Source of the DNA: Desulfovibrio sp. G11
GTDB lineage: Bacteria; Desulfobacterota; Desulfovibrionia; Desulfovibrionales; Desulfovibrionaceae
Assembly: GCF_900243745.1 (NCBI RefSeq)
Contig: NZ_LT984798.1
Location: 862,501 to 926,500, forward strand
Direction of reading: 5' to 3'
DNA length: 64,000 nt
The notes beneath the pieces were generated by a model. It saw only the letters and a list, made by a program, of their open reading frames with translations, was not told the DNA's origin and made no database searches. Below, piece by piece: positions 8,008-16,809 of this stretch. The position numbers were made by a program, and so were the translations under genes. Position 1 is the first letter of the stretch. Each line of letters begins with the position of its first letter.

Positions 8008-9615
8008 CTATTTTTCTACCCTGAAGGTATTGCTGATGATGGTCAGGTCTTCCAGCACATCCTGCGGCAGATGGCGGAACGGCGGCATGACCGTGCCGGG
8101 ATAGCCGTTGGTGATGACCTCCAGGGCGCGCGCATGTGTCATTGAATACTGCTGCAGGTCCGGCGGGGGCGGCAGCAGCGTATGGCCGAATTCCGTTATT
8201 TCGCCCTCAACGCCGTGGCAGACCGAGCAGGACTCTGCCCAGACAATCATGGCATCACTGTCCGGCTCGCGGTCGGGGTCCACATCGGCCTTGCCGAACA
8301 TGTCAAAGCGCTGGCTCATGGTGTCCAGCACCATTTCGATTTTTTCACGGTCGTAAAGGCGGAAATAGGGCATGCCCGATCCGGGTACACCATCGCGTAC
8401 CAGCGTATACACATAGTCCCTGTTGGCGCGTATGGCGGCAATATCTTCAGCCGGGATGAGCAGCCGCCCGGCAACGGGGCCGTCCCCCTTGCCTTCCAGC
8501 CCGTGGCAGGGCGCGCAGGCCTGATCATAGATGGTGTCGCCGTTGTCATAGACCGTCTTGAGCTTGAATGCATAGCCATCCAGCGCGGGCTGGCGGAAGG
8601 GATCAAGGGCCTTGGCCCTTTCGGCCCGATAGGCATCGTTGGCGGCCTGAGCGGGATTCATCGCCTGATCCTGGATGAACTGGCGGCCCACAAGCATGGC
8701 CACAAAGGCCAGGGGCAACAGCCAGAGAAGACTGCGCGGGGCCGCCGCCTCCGCAGGTCGCAACGCCGCATCTGTACCGGCCCCCGCACATGGCGCGGGC
8801 TGCCCCGGCCTCAGTACCCACAGGGCCAGCAGGGCCGCCAGCGCGCCGATCATGAGCGCCGTCATGATGGTCCAGTCAAGCTCGGCAGCCACGGTGAACA
8901 GCAACGGAATGCCTATGAGAACCTGCGCCAGAATCGCGCCGAAAATCCAGTTACGCAGGCGCGGGGCTTTTTCCGGATTGTTACGGGTAGAGAAAAAAAG
9001 CTGAAAGGCCGCGCCAAGCACAAGCGCCGCGCCGATGACATGCAGGTAGCGCAGCAGCCAGTGCGGCGCCAGGGCGGGCATGGAGGCAAAATCCTGCCCG
9101 CCGCTCTGCCCGAACTGCGCCCACAGATGCTGCCGCTCCATAAGGGCCAGCGCCCCGGTAAAGACGGCAGGCACGGTAAGCAGTGCGCCCACGCCCACCA
9201 CCCCGCAAAAAAAGGCCAGCCAGGCGCGCCTTTCCATGCTGTGATTAAAGGCGTCGATAAGCAGAAAGGCCACGATCAGCAGGGGAATAACCGCCAGCCA
9301 GGCGTAGGCGAACAGCCCCGTGGTGGTGAAAAAAGAATAGGAATAACGGATCTGCACGAGCAGCAGGGGCGCGATGCCAAGCACCACAGCCAGACTCTTG
9401 AGGCCGAGGTGAGTGTGCATGAAACGGCTGTTCCATGCCTGCCCGGCCTGATCCCGGTCAAGCCAGTCCTGAAGAAAAAACACAAAGCCCAGAATGGCCG
9501 TACCCACGATCAGCAGGGCAAAAAGCAGATGCAAGCCAAAGGAGATGAAAAGCAGGCCGTTCTGCCAGCCTACGGACAGGGGATGCAGGAGGAAAAGATC
9601 GGTCCACGTGTTCAT
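8008..9615 (-). CDS. Membrane protein with C-terminal di-haem cytochrome c domains (bd-superfamily-like partner subunit)
   Basis: 535 residues. The N-terminal 310 form about eight membrane segments (for example FISFGLHLLFALLIVGTAI and HLGLKSLAVVLGIAPLLLVQ) with conserved-looking His in the early helices. The C-terminal 200 residues are periplasmic and carry two c-type haem sites, CAPCH (about residue 385) and CSVCH (about 475), each with downstream Met-containing loops (GSGMPYF, GTVMPPF). It is the third gene of a tight operon, two bases after the CydA-like gene. It may be a second CydA-type subunit. Role in quinol, oxygen or other electron transfer is inferred; no catalytic residue was proved. 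Confidence 0.7.
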   Translation of the reverse strand: MNTWTDLFLLHPLSVGWQNGLLFISFGLHLLFALLIVGTAILGFVFFLQDWLDRDQAGQAWNSRFMHTHLGLKSLAVVLGIAPLLLVQIRYSYSFFTTTGLFAYAWLAVIPLLIVAFLLIDAFNHSMERRAWLAFFCGVVGVGALLTVPAVFTGALALMERQHLWAQFGQSGGQDFASMPALAPHWLLRYLHVIGAALVLGAAFQLFFSTRNNPEKAPRLRNWIFGAILAQVLIGIPLLFTVAAELDWTIMTALMIGALAALLALWVLRPGQPAPCAGAGTDAALRPAEAAAPRSLLWLLPLAFVAMLVGRQFIQDQAMNPAQAANDAYRAERAKALDPFRQPALDGYAFKLKTVYDNGDTIYDQACAPCHGLEGKGDGPVAGRLLIPAEDIAAIRANRDYVYTLVRDGVPGSGMPYFRLYDREKIEMVLDTMSQRFDMFGKADVDPDREPDSDAMIVWAESCSVCHGVEGEITEFGHTLLPPPPDLQQYSMTHARALEVITNGYPGTVMPPFRHLPQDVLEDLTIISNTFRVEK

Positions 9616-9617
9616 GA

Positions 9618-10997
9618 CTACTTCACCTCCCCGGCGGCGCGGCCCGTATGGGCCTGCTGCGTCTTGATATAGCCCTGTTCCGCCGCGAGCATATAAATGT
9701 AATTGGCCAGCAGCAGGCGCTCCGATTCAGAGCCGGTAAAGGGCGTCATGAAGGGGCCGAGATTTTCAGTGATGTCAATGATGGCATTAAGACTGTCCAG
9801 GGTGCGCCCGGCCACACGGATGCCGATATTGTTGAGGCCGCCCTTGACATTGGTGTGGCATACGCCGCAGTTGGCGGCAAACAGGGCCTGCCCGGCAACC
9901 ATGTCAGGCGGCAGCTTGCCGTTGTCGTTTACCCAGCGCATGCGCGGCAGAAAATTTTCATTCTTTTCGTCCAGGGCCAGCTTTTCCACCAGCGGCACCT
10001 GATTGGCGTACATATAGCCGGGCAGAAGATACGGCCCGCGCACAAATTCGCGAATACGCTCAAATTCCATAACCATGAACACACAAAGCAGGAGGGCCGG
10101 AATACAGAGGATACGGCTTGCCGTGCGGCTGCGCAGTATCGCCACAAGACCGGCAAGGCAGAGCACACCCACGGCCACGGCATTGAGAGTGGGCAGAAAG
10201 TCCGGCAGTTGCGACATGTATGACGTGGCTACCGCGAACTTCCAGTGGGTCAGATAGGTCATGGGCACGCGGGAGAAATATACCCAGGCGCTCACTCCGG
10301 CTACGGCCACGCAGGCCAGAAATACGCCTCCGGACAGGCGCAGGGCGCTGCCGCGCTCCTGTGCCGTTCCCTTGAAGCGCCAGGCAATCCAGGCCGTGAG
10401 CAGCAGAGAGCCGATGGCAAGCCCGGCTGCCAGGCGCAAAAAGACCTGCGGCGCAAAGGTGGGGTTGAAATAGGCCTGATCAAAGTCCTGGCCCCAGGGC
10501 CAGCCGTCAGGCGTGAGCATGAAACCCAGGATGCCTGAAATGAGAATGGCCGAAAAAACAGCCATGACCACATAGCCCCAGCCCAGCGCGGCCAGTTTGC
10601 CGGGCTGCTTTTCCGCCAGCCTGTCCCACAGGTAATAATAGATGAGCAGCAGGATGACTTCAGAGGTAAAGGCCCCCCACTCTATGAACCAGGGCCAGAA
10701 GAAGAGATGGATGAGCGAACCGATGCCTTCGGGTGCGAGAATGCTGGTGATAAACCAGATGCCCACACCCGTTACAGCGCCCACGGAGGTAATGACCACC
10801 ACGGTGGGGCCGAGCAGGCTGCGGCTGATTTTTGCCCAGTGCTCTCCCTTGCCCATCCATGTGAGGGTTTGAAAGAGGATGATCATGGTCATAAGACCGA
10901 TAGCCAGGCCGTGGCTTATGATGACGTGCAGCACGGCGTCCAGGGCGATGGTCATGCCATCGCCAAGTCCCGGTATATGCAATATGGGAAATATCAT
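9618..10997 (-). CDS. CydA-like (cytochrome bd superfamily subunit I-like) membrane protein with a fused c-haem site
   Basis: 459 residues with eight or nine membrane segments. HVIISHGLAIGLMTMIILFQ near the N-terminus carries helix-1 histidines like the haem ligand of CydA; SLLGPTVVVITSVGAVTGVGIWF, FFWPWFIEWGAFTSEVILLL and SAILISGILGFMLTPDGWPW match the general CydA pattern. I do not see the quinol-loop GRQPW motif of canonical CydA. A C-terminal domain carries one CxxCH (CGVCH, about residue 383) with a later TPFTGSESERLLLANYIY helix typical of cytochrome c. It lies between a di-haem cytochrome and another membrane-cytochrome gene. Annotation as a ubiquinol oxidase would be premature. Confidence 0.72.
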   Translation of the reverse strand: MIFPILHIPGLGDGMTIALDAVLHVIISHGLAIGLMTMIILFQTLTWMGKGEHWAKISRSLLGPTVVVITSVGAVTGVGIWFITSILAPEGIGSLIHLFFWPWFIEWGAFTSEVILLLIYYYLWDRLAEKQPGKLAALGWGYVVMAVFSAILISGILGFMLTPDGWPWGQDFDQAYFNPTFAPQVFLRLAAGLAIGSLLLTAWIAWRFKGTAQERGSALRLSGGVFLACVAVAGVSAWVYFSRVPMTYLTHWKFAVATSYMSQLPDFLPTLNAVAVGVLCLAGLVAILRSRTASRILCIPALLLCVFMVMEFERIREFVRGPYLLPGYMYANQVPLVEKLALDEKNENFLPRMRWVNDNGKLPPDMVAGQALFAANCGVCHTNVKGGLNNIGIRVAGRTLDSLNAIIDITENLGPFMTPFTGSESERLLLANYIYMLAAEQGYIKTQQAHTGRAAGEVK

Positions 10998-10999
10998 GG

Positions 11000-11881
11000 C
11001 TAGTTCCCTTCCGTCAGGGGGATAAGCCGCACGATCTTGTCGGGATGGGTGGACTTGAAGGCCGGCCGGGGCTGCTCATGGATATAGCCCGCCACATCCA
11101 GCGCCTCTTCCTGCGTCAGGGAAGGCGCATTCTTGGGCATAAAGCGCCAGGCAAAGATGGAAAGGGTGCGGATGCGGTGCATGCCGGCGCCGTCATTGTA
11201 TGCGCCGTCGCCCCACACGGGCGGGGCAATGTCCGTACCTTCGCCGTCAAGACCGTGGCAGCGGGCGCACACGTCCTTATAAACCTTTTCGCCGTTGGCC
11301 GGATCAGGCTTGTGGGGATTGTCCATACTTTCAGGTACCGCCCAGGGCAGCTTGGCGTAGACGGGGATATCTTTGGAAATCCATTGCAGGTACACCAGCA
11401 GCGACTGTATCACCTGGCTGTCCAGCGGCGGCGGCGTGCCGTTCATGCTGCGGTCAAAACAGCCCTGAATGCGGATGCCGAGATCAATGGTATATTCATT
11501 GCGGTCGCGGTAGCGCGGGTAGGTCGCCCCCACGCCCACAAGCGAAAAACTCTCCATGGACCGGCCGCCCTCGAAATGACAGCTTGAACAGGAAAGCTGA
11601 CTGTCCTTGCCGATATACTGGCCAGCGTATTTTTTCGTTTCAGTCATGATCTTGTAGCCGAGCATGACCTCCTCGCGGATACTCTCTGGCGCGTCTTCGG
11701 GACGAGGCGGATTGAACAGGGCCTGAGTCGACGGCACGGCAATCCTTGTGGTCGCGGCATCGGAATCAAGAGCCACCCTTTCTATGGAAAGCGTCGAGCC
11801 GAAGAAAGAAAGCGCCCATACGCCGAAGACAAGCAGTACGCCTGCCAGAACAAGCCCCAGGTACACGCTGCGGTTTTTCAT
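11000..11881 (-). CDS. Membrane-anchored di-haem c-type cytochrome, TsdA/SoxA-like
   Basis: 293 residues with an uncleaved N-terminal anchor (residues 6-29) and a periplasmic part with two haem sites, CSSCH (about 98) and CARCH (about 209). The region after the first haem, FEGGRSMESFSLVGVGATYPRYRDR then GCFDRSMNGTPPP, matches the pattern of thiosulfate-dehydrogenase-type (TsdA) cytochromes. It is the first gene of the three-gene operon, with AGGAGA ahead of the ATG. The likely role is exchange of electrons between a periplasmic donor or acceptor and the two membrane subunits; the substrate is unknown. Confidence 0.75.
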   Translation of the reverse strand: MKNRSVYLGLVLAGVLLVFGVWALSFFGSTLSIERVALDSDAATTRIAVPSTQALFNPPRPEDAPESIREEVMLGYKIMTETKKYAGQYIGKDSQLSCSSCHFEGGRSMESFSLVGVGATYPRYRDRNEYTIDLGIRIQGCFDRSMNGTPPPLDSQVIQSLLVYLQWISKDIPVYAKLPWAVPESMDNPHKPDPANGEKVYKDVCARCHGLDGEGTDIAPPVWGDGAYNDGAGMHRIRTLSIFAWRFMPKNAPSLTQEEALDVAGYIHEQPRPAFKSTHPDKIVRLIPLTEGN

Positions 11882-12267
11882 GATTTCTCCTGCTGGGGCT
11901 TGTTCTACCTGCCCCGGTATGACTTGAAGGCAATACTATGTAATTTGGTAGGAATTCAACTATAGCGGCACTTACAGATAAGGCGAATGAATAGTCTCAG
12001 TATAGATTTCAGAAATACAGTTCCCTGTCAACACAGGTAGCTGAAAATGCTCGCCTTGCAGACGGCGAACAGGCGCAGGGCTGTACAGGGCGCGCAAAAA
12101 CAGCTTTGCGCTGCGGACTTGTGGACGGCGCACCGCCACCGCCCTGCAATCCCTTCAACGGGGTTGGCCGGGCAGCCGGGCAATGGACAGAAGACAGTCG
12201 TTGCCGACCCGGCGGATCCGCAAGAAATGCAGGTATACCCCAGGGACTGCTTCAAGAGGCTTATGCG
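11882..12267. other. Promoter-bearing stretch upstream of the cytochrome operon
   Basis: Sits between the histidinol phosphatase end and the cytochrome operon start, both minus strand. A minus-strand TTGACA (complement at about 12025-12030) is followed 21 bases later by TATACT, too wide for a good sigma-70 site. A 75-codon minus-strand Cys-rich open frame (12028-12255) has no ribosome site and looks spurious. Confidence 0.35.
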
Positions 12268-13092
12268 TCAGAATTCCAGCCAGCGCCGCTCCCGCCCTAC
12301 TGCTATGCGGTTGCGGCTGAAGCCGTACGAGCGGGCGTAGCGCGCCAGATCGTCGAAGTGGGATACGGTTTCGGCGGCCGCGTGGGCATCGGAACCAAAG
12401 CAGATATCCAGCCCCAGATCAGCGGCAAGGCCCATAATGGCCGGACCGGGATACGGCTCGTGAAAAGCCTTTCGCAAGCCGGCAGAAGAAACCTCCATGG
12501 CGACATCCTGCTGCCGCATGGCCTCAAGAGCACGCGCCACAATATCCAGGCTGCCCGGCTGGCGCAGCCAGTCCTGAAAATCGTCATAGCAGCAGACCTT
12601 GATAAAGTCCGGATGCGCCACCACATCCACAAATCCGCTGGCCGCAAGCCGGGCCATTTCTTCATAATAGGCTTCATAACGGGCAAAGCGCTCCGGCAGG
12701 GCCAGACCTTCGCCCCAGCTGCGCGGAGAGCCTATGGGTACATCATGCACAAAATGCAGCCCGCCGATAACATAATCAAAGGGATATCGCCCCAGCAGGC
12801 TTTCCATCCACCCCATATTCACGGGTAGCCAGTCCAGCTCCATACCGAGCAGCACCCGAGGGCCGCCGGGCAAAGCGTTGTCCTTGAGCGCCAGCACAGC
12901 CTCCACATAGGCGGGGAAGGTCACGTTAAGGTCCCCCTTGTAGAGCGGGCAGGAATAACCTGGCGGCAGGGGGGAATGTTCGGAGAGGCCGTACCAGTCC
13001 ACATGTCGCTTGCTGGCCGCCTTATACATGTCATTCACGGTGTCCTGGCCGTGGGCGGCCAGGGTGTGGTTATGCAGATCAGCGCGTATCAT
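12268..13092 (-). CDS. PHP-domain histidinol-phosphatase
   Basis: Metal-dependent phosphatase of the PHP superfamily, HisJ/HisK type, which dephosphorylates L-histidinol phosphate. Metal-ligand motifs are visible in order: DLHNHT (residues 5-10), GLSEHS (near 35), LGMELDW, GGLHFVHD, VVAHPDF and GSDAHAA near the C-terminus. Length (274) is normal. The start at 13092 places the first motif at the usual position; the open frame extends 44 residues further without homology. hisI and hisG lie 6 kb away on the other strand, supporting the histidine role, though related PHP enzymes act on other phosphates. Confidence 0.85.
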   Translation of the reverse strand: MIRADLHNHTLAAHGQDTVNDMYKAASKRHVDWYGLSEHSPLPPGYSCPLYKGDLNVTFPAYVEAVLALKDNALPGGPRVLLGMELDWLPVNMGWMESLLGRYPFDYVIGGLHFVHDVPIGSPRSWGEGLALPERFARYEAYYEEMARLAASGFVDVVAHPDFIKVCCYDDFQDWLRQPGSLDIVARALEAMRQQDVAMEVSSAGLRKAFHEPYPGPAIMGLAADLGLDICFGSDAHAAAETVSHFDDLARYARSYGFSRNRIAVGRERRWLEF

Positions 13093-13650
13093 CGTCTGTG
13101 CATACGCCAAAGCCCGGACAAAAACCACCCGCGGCGTGGCCCTCTCCCGGCCGGAATACGGCAATATCCGCATATCTGTAAGCCCATGCTTCATACATCG
13201 GCCGATATTCGTATGAGGAATCAAAAGCGTTTACAAAGAAAAAATGCTTTGTATACTGGCATCGAAAGCTGCCCGAAAAGCATTTGCCAACGCCGGCTTT
13301 TACCTTTTATCCGGCGGTTCCTGCCGGAATGCCCCCATCAATATTACAGGAAATACCCGTGAAAAAACTTTTAACGCTCGTACTGAGCCTGTGCCTGACC
13401 TGTATTTTTGCCGCCGGAGCCATGGCCGACAGCGATATCATTACCGCCTCCGACCAGGAGAAAATACTCGAAATCGCCAAGGGCTTCGGCAGCGCAGAGC
13501 TAAGCTCCACATCCAAGGGTACGCCCCTCATCCAGGGCCGTATGGATGGTATCAAATACGCCATATGGTTTTCAGGCTGTACCGATGGCAAGAGCTGTAG
13601 CGCCCTGCAGTTCATCGGCATGTGGAAGACAGAAGATTTTCCCAGGCGGA

Positions 13651-14720
13651 TTCAACTTGCAAGTGCAACACCCTCAAGGTTGAATGAAAAGGCAAGGTGG
13701 TATAGCACTTTAGCCTCTCCATCCAACCAAAGATTGAGGGGCGTATGGGCTATGCACACCTTGCCAGGGAAGAACGGTACTACATCTGCCAGGCAGTGAA
13801 AAGTGGAACGTCACTGAGGGCCATAGCCAAAGCGATAGGCCGTAGCGTCTCAACTGTAAGCCGCGAACTTGCGCGAAATACCGGGGCGCGTGGCTACCGC
13901 TACAGGCAGGCACACAAGCGCAGTCAGAAAAGGCAGACCAGTAAAGGGAAGAAGCGCATTGGCCTTGAGGTATGGACGTATGTTGAACAGTGTCTGCACC
14001 AGGACTTCAGTCCGGAGCAAATCTCTGGAGTTCTCAAACGCAAAGGTTTTGCCCTCAGTCATGAATGGATTTACCAGTACATTCTGGCGGACAAAAAACG
14101 AGGAGGAACGCTGCACAGCCATTTGCGCTGCCAGCGCAAACGCAAACGACGATATGGCAAACCCGACAGACGAGGTCAAATCAAGGGGCGTATCAGCATA
14201 GACATACGCCCGTCCATTGTTGCCGAGCGCTCACGCCTTGGTGATTGGGAGGCTGATACCGTTGAAGGCAGTAAAGGAGGCCCCGTTTTGGTGACACTTG
14301 CAGAGCGTAAAAGTCGTCTTTTCCTGTTTGGCAAGGCTCCCAACAAAAGCGCCAGCGAAGTAAGGCGGGTCATTGAAGGACTCTTGACACCCATTAAGGA
14401 CTTTGTTCAGACTATTACCTATGATAACGGCAAGGAGTTCAGCTACCATGCCGATGTGTCAGCTACACTCGAGGCTCAGGGATTTTTTGCGCACCCCTAC
14501 CATTCGTGGGAGCGTGGCTTGAACGAGAACTCCAATGGCCTTCTACGCCAATACTTCCCCAAGGGGGTAAGCTTGGCATCGGTCACGCAAGATGAGATCA
14601 TAGCGGCAATGTGCCGCTTGAACTGGCGGCCTAGAAAATGCCTTGGGTTTAAGACACCCTATGAAGTTTTTTTAGAAGACGCCAATACCCAAGGACTGGG
14701 TGTTGCACTTTGAACTTGAA
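13651..14720 (+). mobile_element. IS30-family insertion sequence, 1,070 bp
   Basis: Bounded by 23-bp terminal inverted repeats (13651-13673 and 14698-14720) matching at 20 positions, with the shared core AAGTGCAACACCC. It carries one transposase gene whose stop codon lies inside the right repeat. No clear target duplication is visible: the flanks are GGCGGA on the left and ACCGCG on the right. Removing exactly 13651-14720 restores the host gene frame, which supports these boundaries. The element looks intact and could be active. Confidence 0.85.
13745..14713 (+). CDS. IS30-family transposase
   Basis: DDE transposase of 322 residues. It has an N-terminal helix-turn-helix (about 5-50: HLAREERYYICQAVKSG, SLRAIAKAIGRSVSTVSREL). 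The catalytic core has DWEADTVEG near 175 (first Asp), TYDNGKEF near 235 (second Asp) and the ERGLNENSNGLLRQYFPKG block near 258 (Glu). GAGG lies six bases before the ATG. No frameshift or missing catalytic residue is visible. Confidence 0.93.
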   Translation: MGYAHLAREERYYICQAVKSGTSLRAIAKAIGRSVSTVSRELARNTGARGYRYRQAHKRSQKRQTSKGKKRIGLEVWTYVEQCLHQDFSPEQISGVLKRKGFALSHEWIYQYILADKKRGGTLHSHLRCQRKRKRRYGKPDRRGQIKGRISIDIRPSIVAERSRLGDWEADTVEGSKGGPVLVTLAERKSRLFLFGKAPNKSASEVRRVIEGLLTPIKDFVQTITYDNGKEFSYHADVSATLEAQGFFAHPYHSWERGLNENSNGLLRQYFPKGVSLASVTQDEIIAAMCRLNWRPRKCLGFKTPYEVFLEDANTQGLGVAL

Positions 14721-15000
14721 ACCGCGCCATGGCTGAAGTCAACAAGTGGAACGCCCAGAAAGTGTACACCAGAACCTACCTTGACAAGGATCAGGATCTG
14801 ACAATGGAAATGGACGTCTTCATGCGCTACGGCATGACCCAAAAAAATCTGGAAGAAATCTTTGACCTGTGGAAGACATCCCTCAGGCATCTCTCCGAGG
14901 TGATTGCCGCGCAGTCCAAAAAGAATCCCTCGTAGCACCTGGCGCCTTGGCTTACGGCTGCGCGCACGAACGTGTGCCTGTGGCTGAAAAACAGCGGCAG

Positions 15001-15046
15001 AGATAAAAAACGGCACGGGCCGGTCCTGATGGACCGGCCCGTGCCG
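15001..15046 (-). terminator. Rho-independent terminator of ribF
   Basis: A 16-bp perfect stem (15011-15026 with 15031-15046) and TGAT loop. Read on the minus strand it is followed by TTTTTTATCT. It lies about 130 bases past the ribF stop. Confidence 0.88.
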
Positions 15047-15176
15047 CCTGCTCCCCGGAGCATTGTAATCCGTGCACCCGGCACAGGCATGCTGCCGCCG
15101 CCGCGCAACACCATACATGTACATTACCATACCGGACTGACGGCAAAGCGTCTCTTGTACATCGGCCCCGCGCCTA

Positions 15177-16118
15177 CTACCGGACAAAGGCCGCCAGTAT
15201 GCGCCGCGCCTGCTCCACATCCGCAGCGATCTGCAGTTTGAGGGCATCCACGGAGTCAAAGCGTTTTTCACCGCGCAGCCGCTCTACAAAGTCCAGACGC
15301 AGCGTCCGCCCATACAGGTCGCCGCCGCCTTCGAGCAAAAAAGTTTCCACACTCAGCTCATTTTCTCCGAAGGTGGGCTTGCAGCCTATGCAGGTTACCG
15401 CCGGCCGGGCTTTTTCACTCCCGGCCGGAGTGGCTAGAGTGGCTAGAGTGGCATAAACCCCGGCCCTGGGGATGACCACTTCCGGGCGGGCCAGATTGGC
15501 TGTGGGAAAGCCCAGCCCAGCCCCGCGCCCGTCGCCATGCACCACTTGGCCGCTGAAACCGTGAAAACGCCCAAGCAGACGCGCAGCCTCGCGCACATCG
15601 CCCTCGTCTATGAGCTTGCGCAGCGTGGTGGAACTGACCACGGTGCCGTCCACCACCACAGGGGGCAGCTGCTCCACGCAAAATCCGGCATCCGCGCCCA
15701 GACGGCGCAGCACGTCCACATGCCCGCCACGGTCGCGGCCCAGGCTGAAGTCATAGCCCACCACCAGATGGCGCAGCCGCAAAGGCTCAAGAAAAGCGCG
15801 CACAAAGCCCGCGGCATCAAGAGCGGCAAGTTCATGCGTGAAAGGCAGTTCCAGCACATGGCGCACGCCCAGCGCTTCCAGCCGTGCAAAGCGCTCTTCC
15901 CGCGTGGTCAACGGCATATGCCCCAGATGGGGCATGACCACCTGGCGCGGATGGGGCCAGAACGTCATGACCACAGGCGTCAGCCCTTCGCCGGAACAGA
16001 CGTCCAGGGTATGACGGATGAGCGCCTGATGCCCGAGGTGCACACCGTCAAAATTGCCGATGGTAAGGCCGCTGTTTTCCGAAAAATCCAGTTCTTCAAT
16101 GGAGTGTGCGATATTCAT
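15177..16118 (-). CDS. ribF: Bifunctional riboflavin kinase / FAD synthetase
   Basis: Makes FMN from riboflavin and FAD from FMN. The N-terminal nucleotidyl-transferase domain shows TIGNFDGVHLGHQALI (near residue 20), TFWPHP and VVGYDFSLGRDRGG; the C-terminal flavokinase domain begins near residue 178 with GRFHGFSGQVVHGDGRGAG and GFPTANL. I chose the ATG at 16118; a TTG seven codons upstream is possible and neither has a strong ribosome site. A 9-bp repeat (2.7 copies, near 15429-15453) encodes TLATLAT within the kinase domain and keeps the frame. Confidence 0.93.
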   Translation of the reverse strand: MNIAHSIEELDFSENSGLTIGNFDGVHLGHQALIRHTLDVCSGEGLTPVVMTFWPHPRQVVMPHLGHMPLTTREERFARLEALGVRHVLELPFTHELAALDAAGFVRAFLEPLRLRHLVVGYDFSLGRDRGGHVDVLRRLGADAGFCVEQLPPVVVDGTVVSSTTLRKLIDEGDVREAARLLGRFHGFSGQVVHGDGRGAGLGFPTANLARPEVVIPRAGVYATLATLATPAGSEKARPAVTCIGCKPTFGENELSVETFLLEGGGDLYGRTLRLDFVERLRGEKRFDSVDALKLQIAADVEQARRILAAFVR

Positions 16119-16279
16119 GTTCTGCCGGTTCCAAAGCAAAAGTACACATGTGAATTTTTACTGGCGCAAGCCCGGGCCGTAGCCGCCGGACAGGCGCAAT
16201 CGCGTAAGGCGCGGGCCTGTCGGCACGGGCGAAGGCCGGGGCATGCGCGGCACAAATGCAGGCGCGCCCCGGAACAGCG

Positions 16280-16795
16280 TCAGATAAGTCTGTCGAATAT
16301 GAGCTGGTAAACCTTGCGGATATGCAGGACAAGCTTGAGGTTGACGCTTTTGTCTCCCTGGTCTGTCCGGGCAAAAAAAGACGTGAGGTGGCGGGCCACC
16401 TCGCTGAAGTCCCCATCGCCCATAGGCTCGAGCATGCCCCAGTATTCACGGGCGCGCACGAGCACCTGTGCGCTGGTCCTGTCCTTGTGCCCGGCCTTGT
16501 ACTCCTGCAGAAACGTATCAAACATCTGCCCGGCGTCCTGCGGAAAAGACCGGGCCAGCGCAAGACGCCACAGAGCCACATACAGGCCGCGCAGCTCCAG
16601 CAGCATTTGGCGGCGGCGCAGAAACTGCATGCGGCCGACCCCCAGATAGTCCAGTTCCACGGTAAAGTCTGCGTCCTCAAAAAGGGCCGCAAAATTGTCC
16701 AGAGCCTGCCGCGGCGTGCCTGCAAGAGCATCGCCCGGCGTTGTTTCCGGGGATGCACCTTCGGGCGCGACCGGTGTACCGTCCATGTGACGCAT
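16280..16795 (-). CDS. Conserved protein of unknown function
   Basis: 171 residues, soluble, mostly helical, with no signal or membrane segment. Readable blocks are NFAALFEDADFTVELDYLGVG, MQFLRRRQMLLELRGLYVALW and LKLVLHIRKVYQLIFDRLI at the C-terminus. It begins 14 bases after the DEAD-box helicase stop, so it is probably co-transcribed with it. I recognise no domain. Codon use is like the neighbours, so I take it as a genuine gene. Confidence 0.65.
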   Translation of the reverse strand: MRHMDGTPVAPEGASPETTPGDALAGTPRQALDNFAALFEDADFTVELDYLGVGRMQFLRRRQMLLELRGLYVALWRLALARSFPQDAGQMFDTFLQEYKAGHKDRTSAQVLVRAREYWGMLEPMGDGDFSEVARHLTSFFARTDQGDKSVNLKLVLHIRKVYQLIFDRLI

Positions 16796-16809
16796 AGAAC
16801 CCCGTCTGC

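Larger units (their letters stand above)
13359..14935 (+). pseudogene. YbjN-domain exported protein, interrupted by an IS30-family element
   Basis: The first part (13359-13650) starts at a GTG preceded by AGGAAA and encodes a signal peptide (MKKLLTLVLSLCLTCIFA, cleavage after AMA) and the YbjN-type core with KILEIAKGFGSAEL, GRMDGIKYAIWFSGCTDGKSC and LQFIGMWK. The second part (14721-14935) continues with AEVNKWNAQKVYTRTYLDKD, LTMEMDVFMRYGM and a final helix. Joining base 13650 to 14721 restores a single frame of about 168 codons, so the insertion alone explains the break. Function of the family is unclear. The disrupted copy encodes at most a truncated protein. Confidence 0.85.

Noticed and set aside
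11995..12031. Sigma-70 promoter for the cytochrome operon
   Set aside because: TTGACA and TATACT are present on the minus strand but 21 bases apart, wider than functional spacers.
12028..12255. Cys-rich 75-codon minus-strand frame
   Set aside because: No ribosome site, no recognisable metal-binding spacing and it lies in the probable promoter region of the cytochrome operon.
13656..14717. Alternative IS30 boundaries with AACTT as target duplication
   Set aside because: AACTT occurs on both sides, but those boundaries shorten the terminal repeats and leave a TGA in the restored YbjN frame.
15429..15453. 9-bp repeat inside ribF
   Set aside because: Considered as a phase-variation tract, but the unit is a multiple of three and would only change the number of TLA residues.
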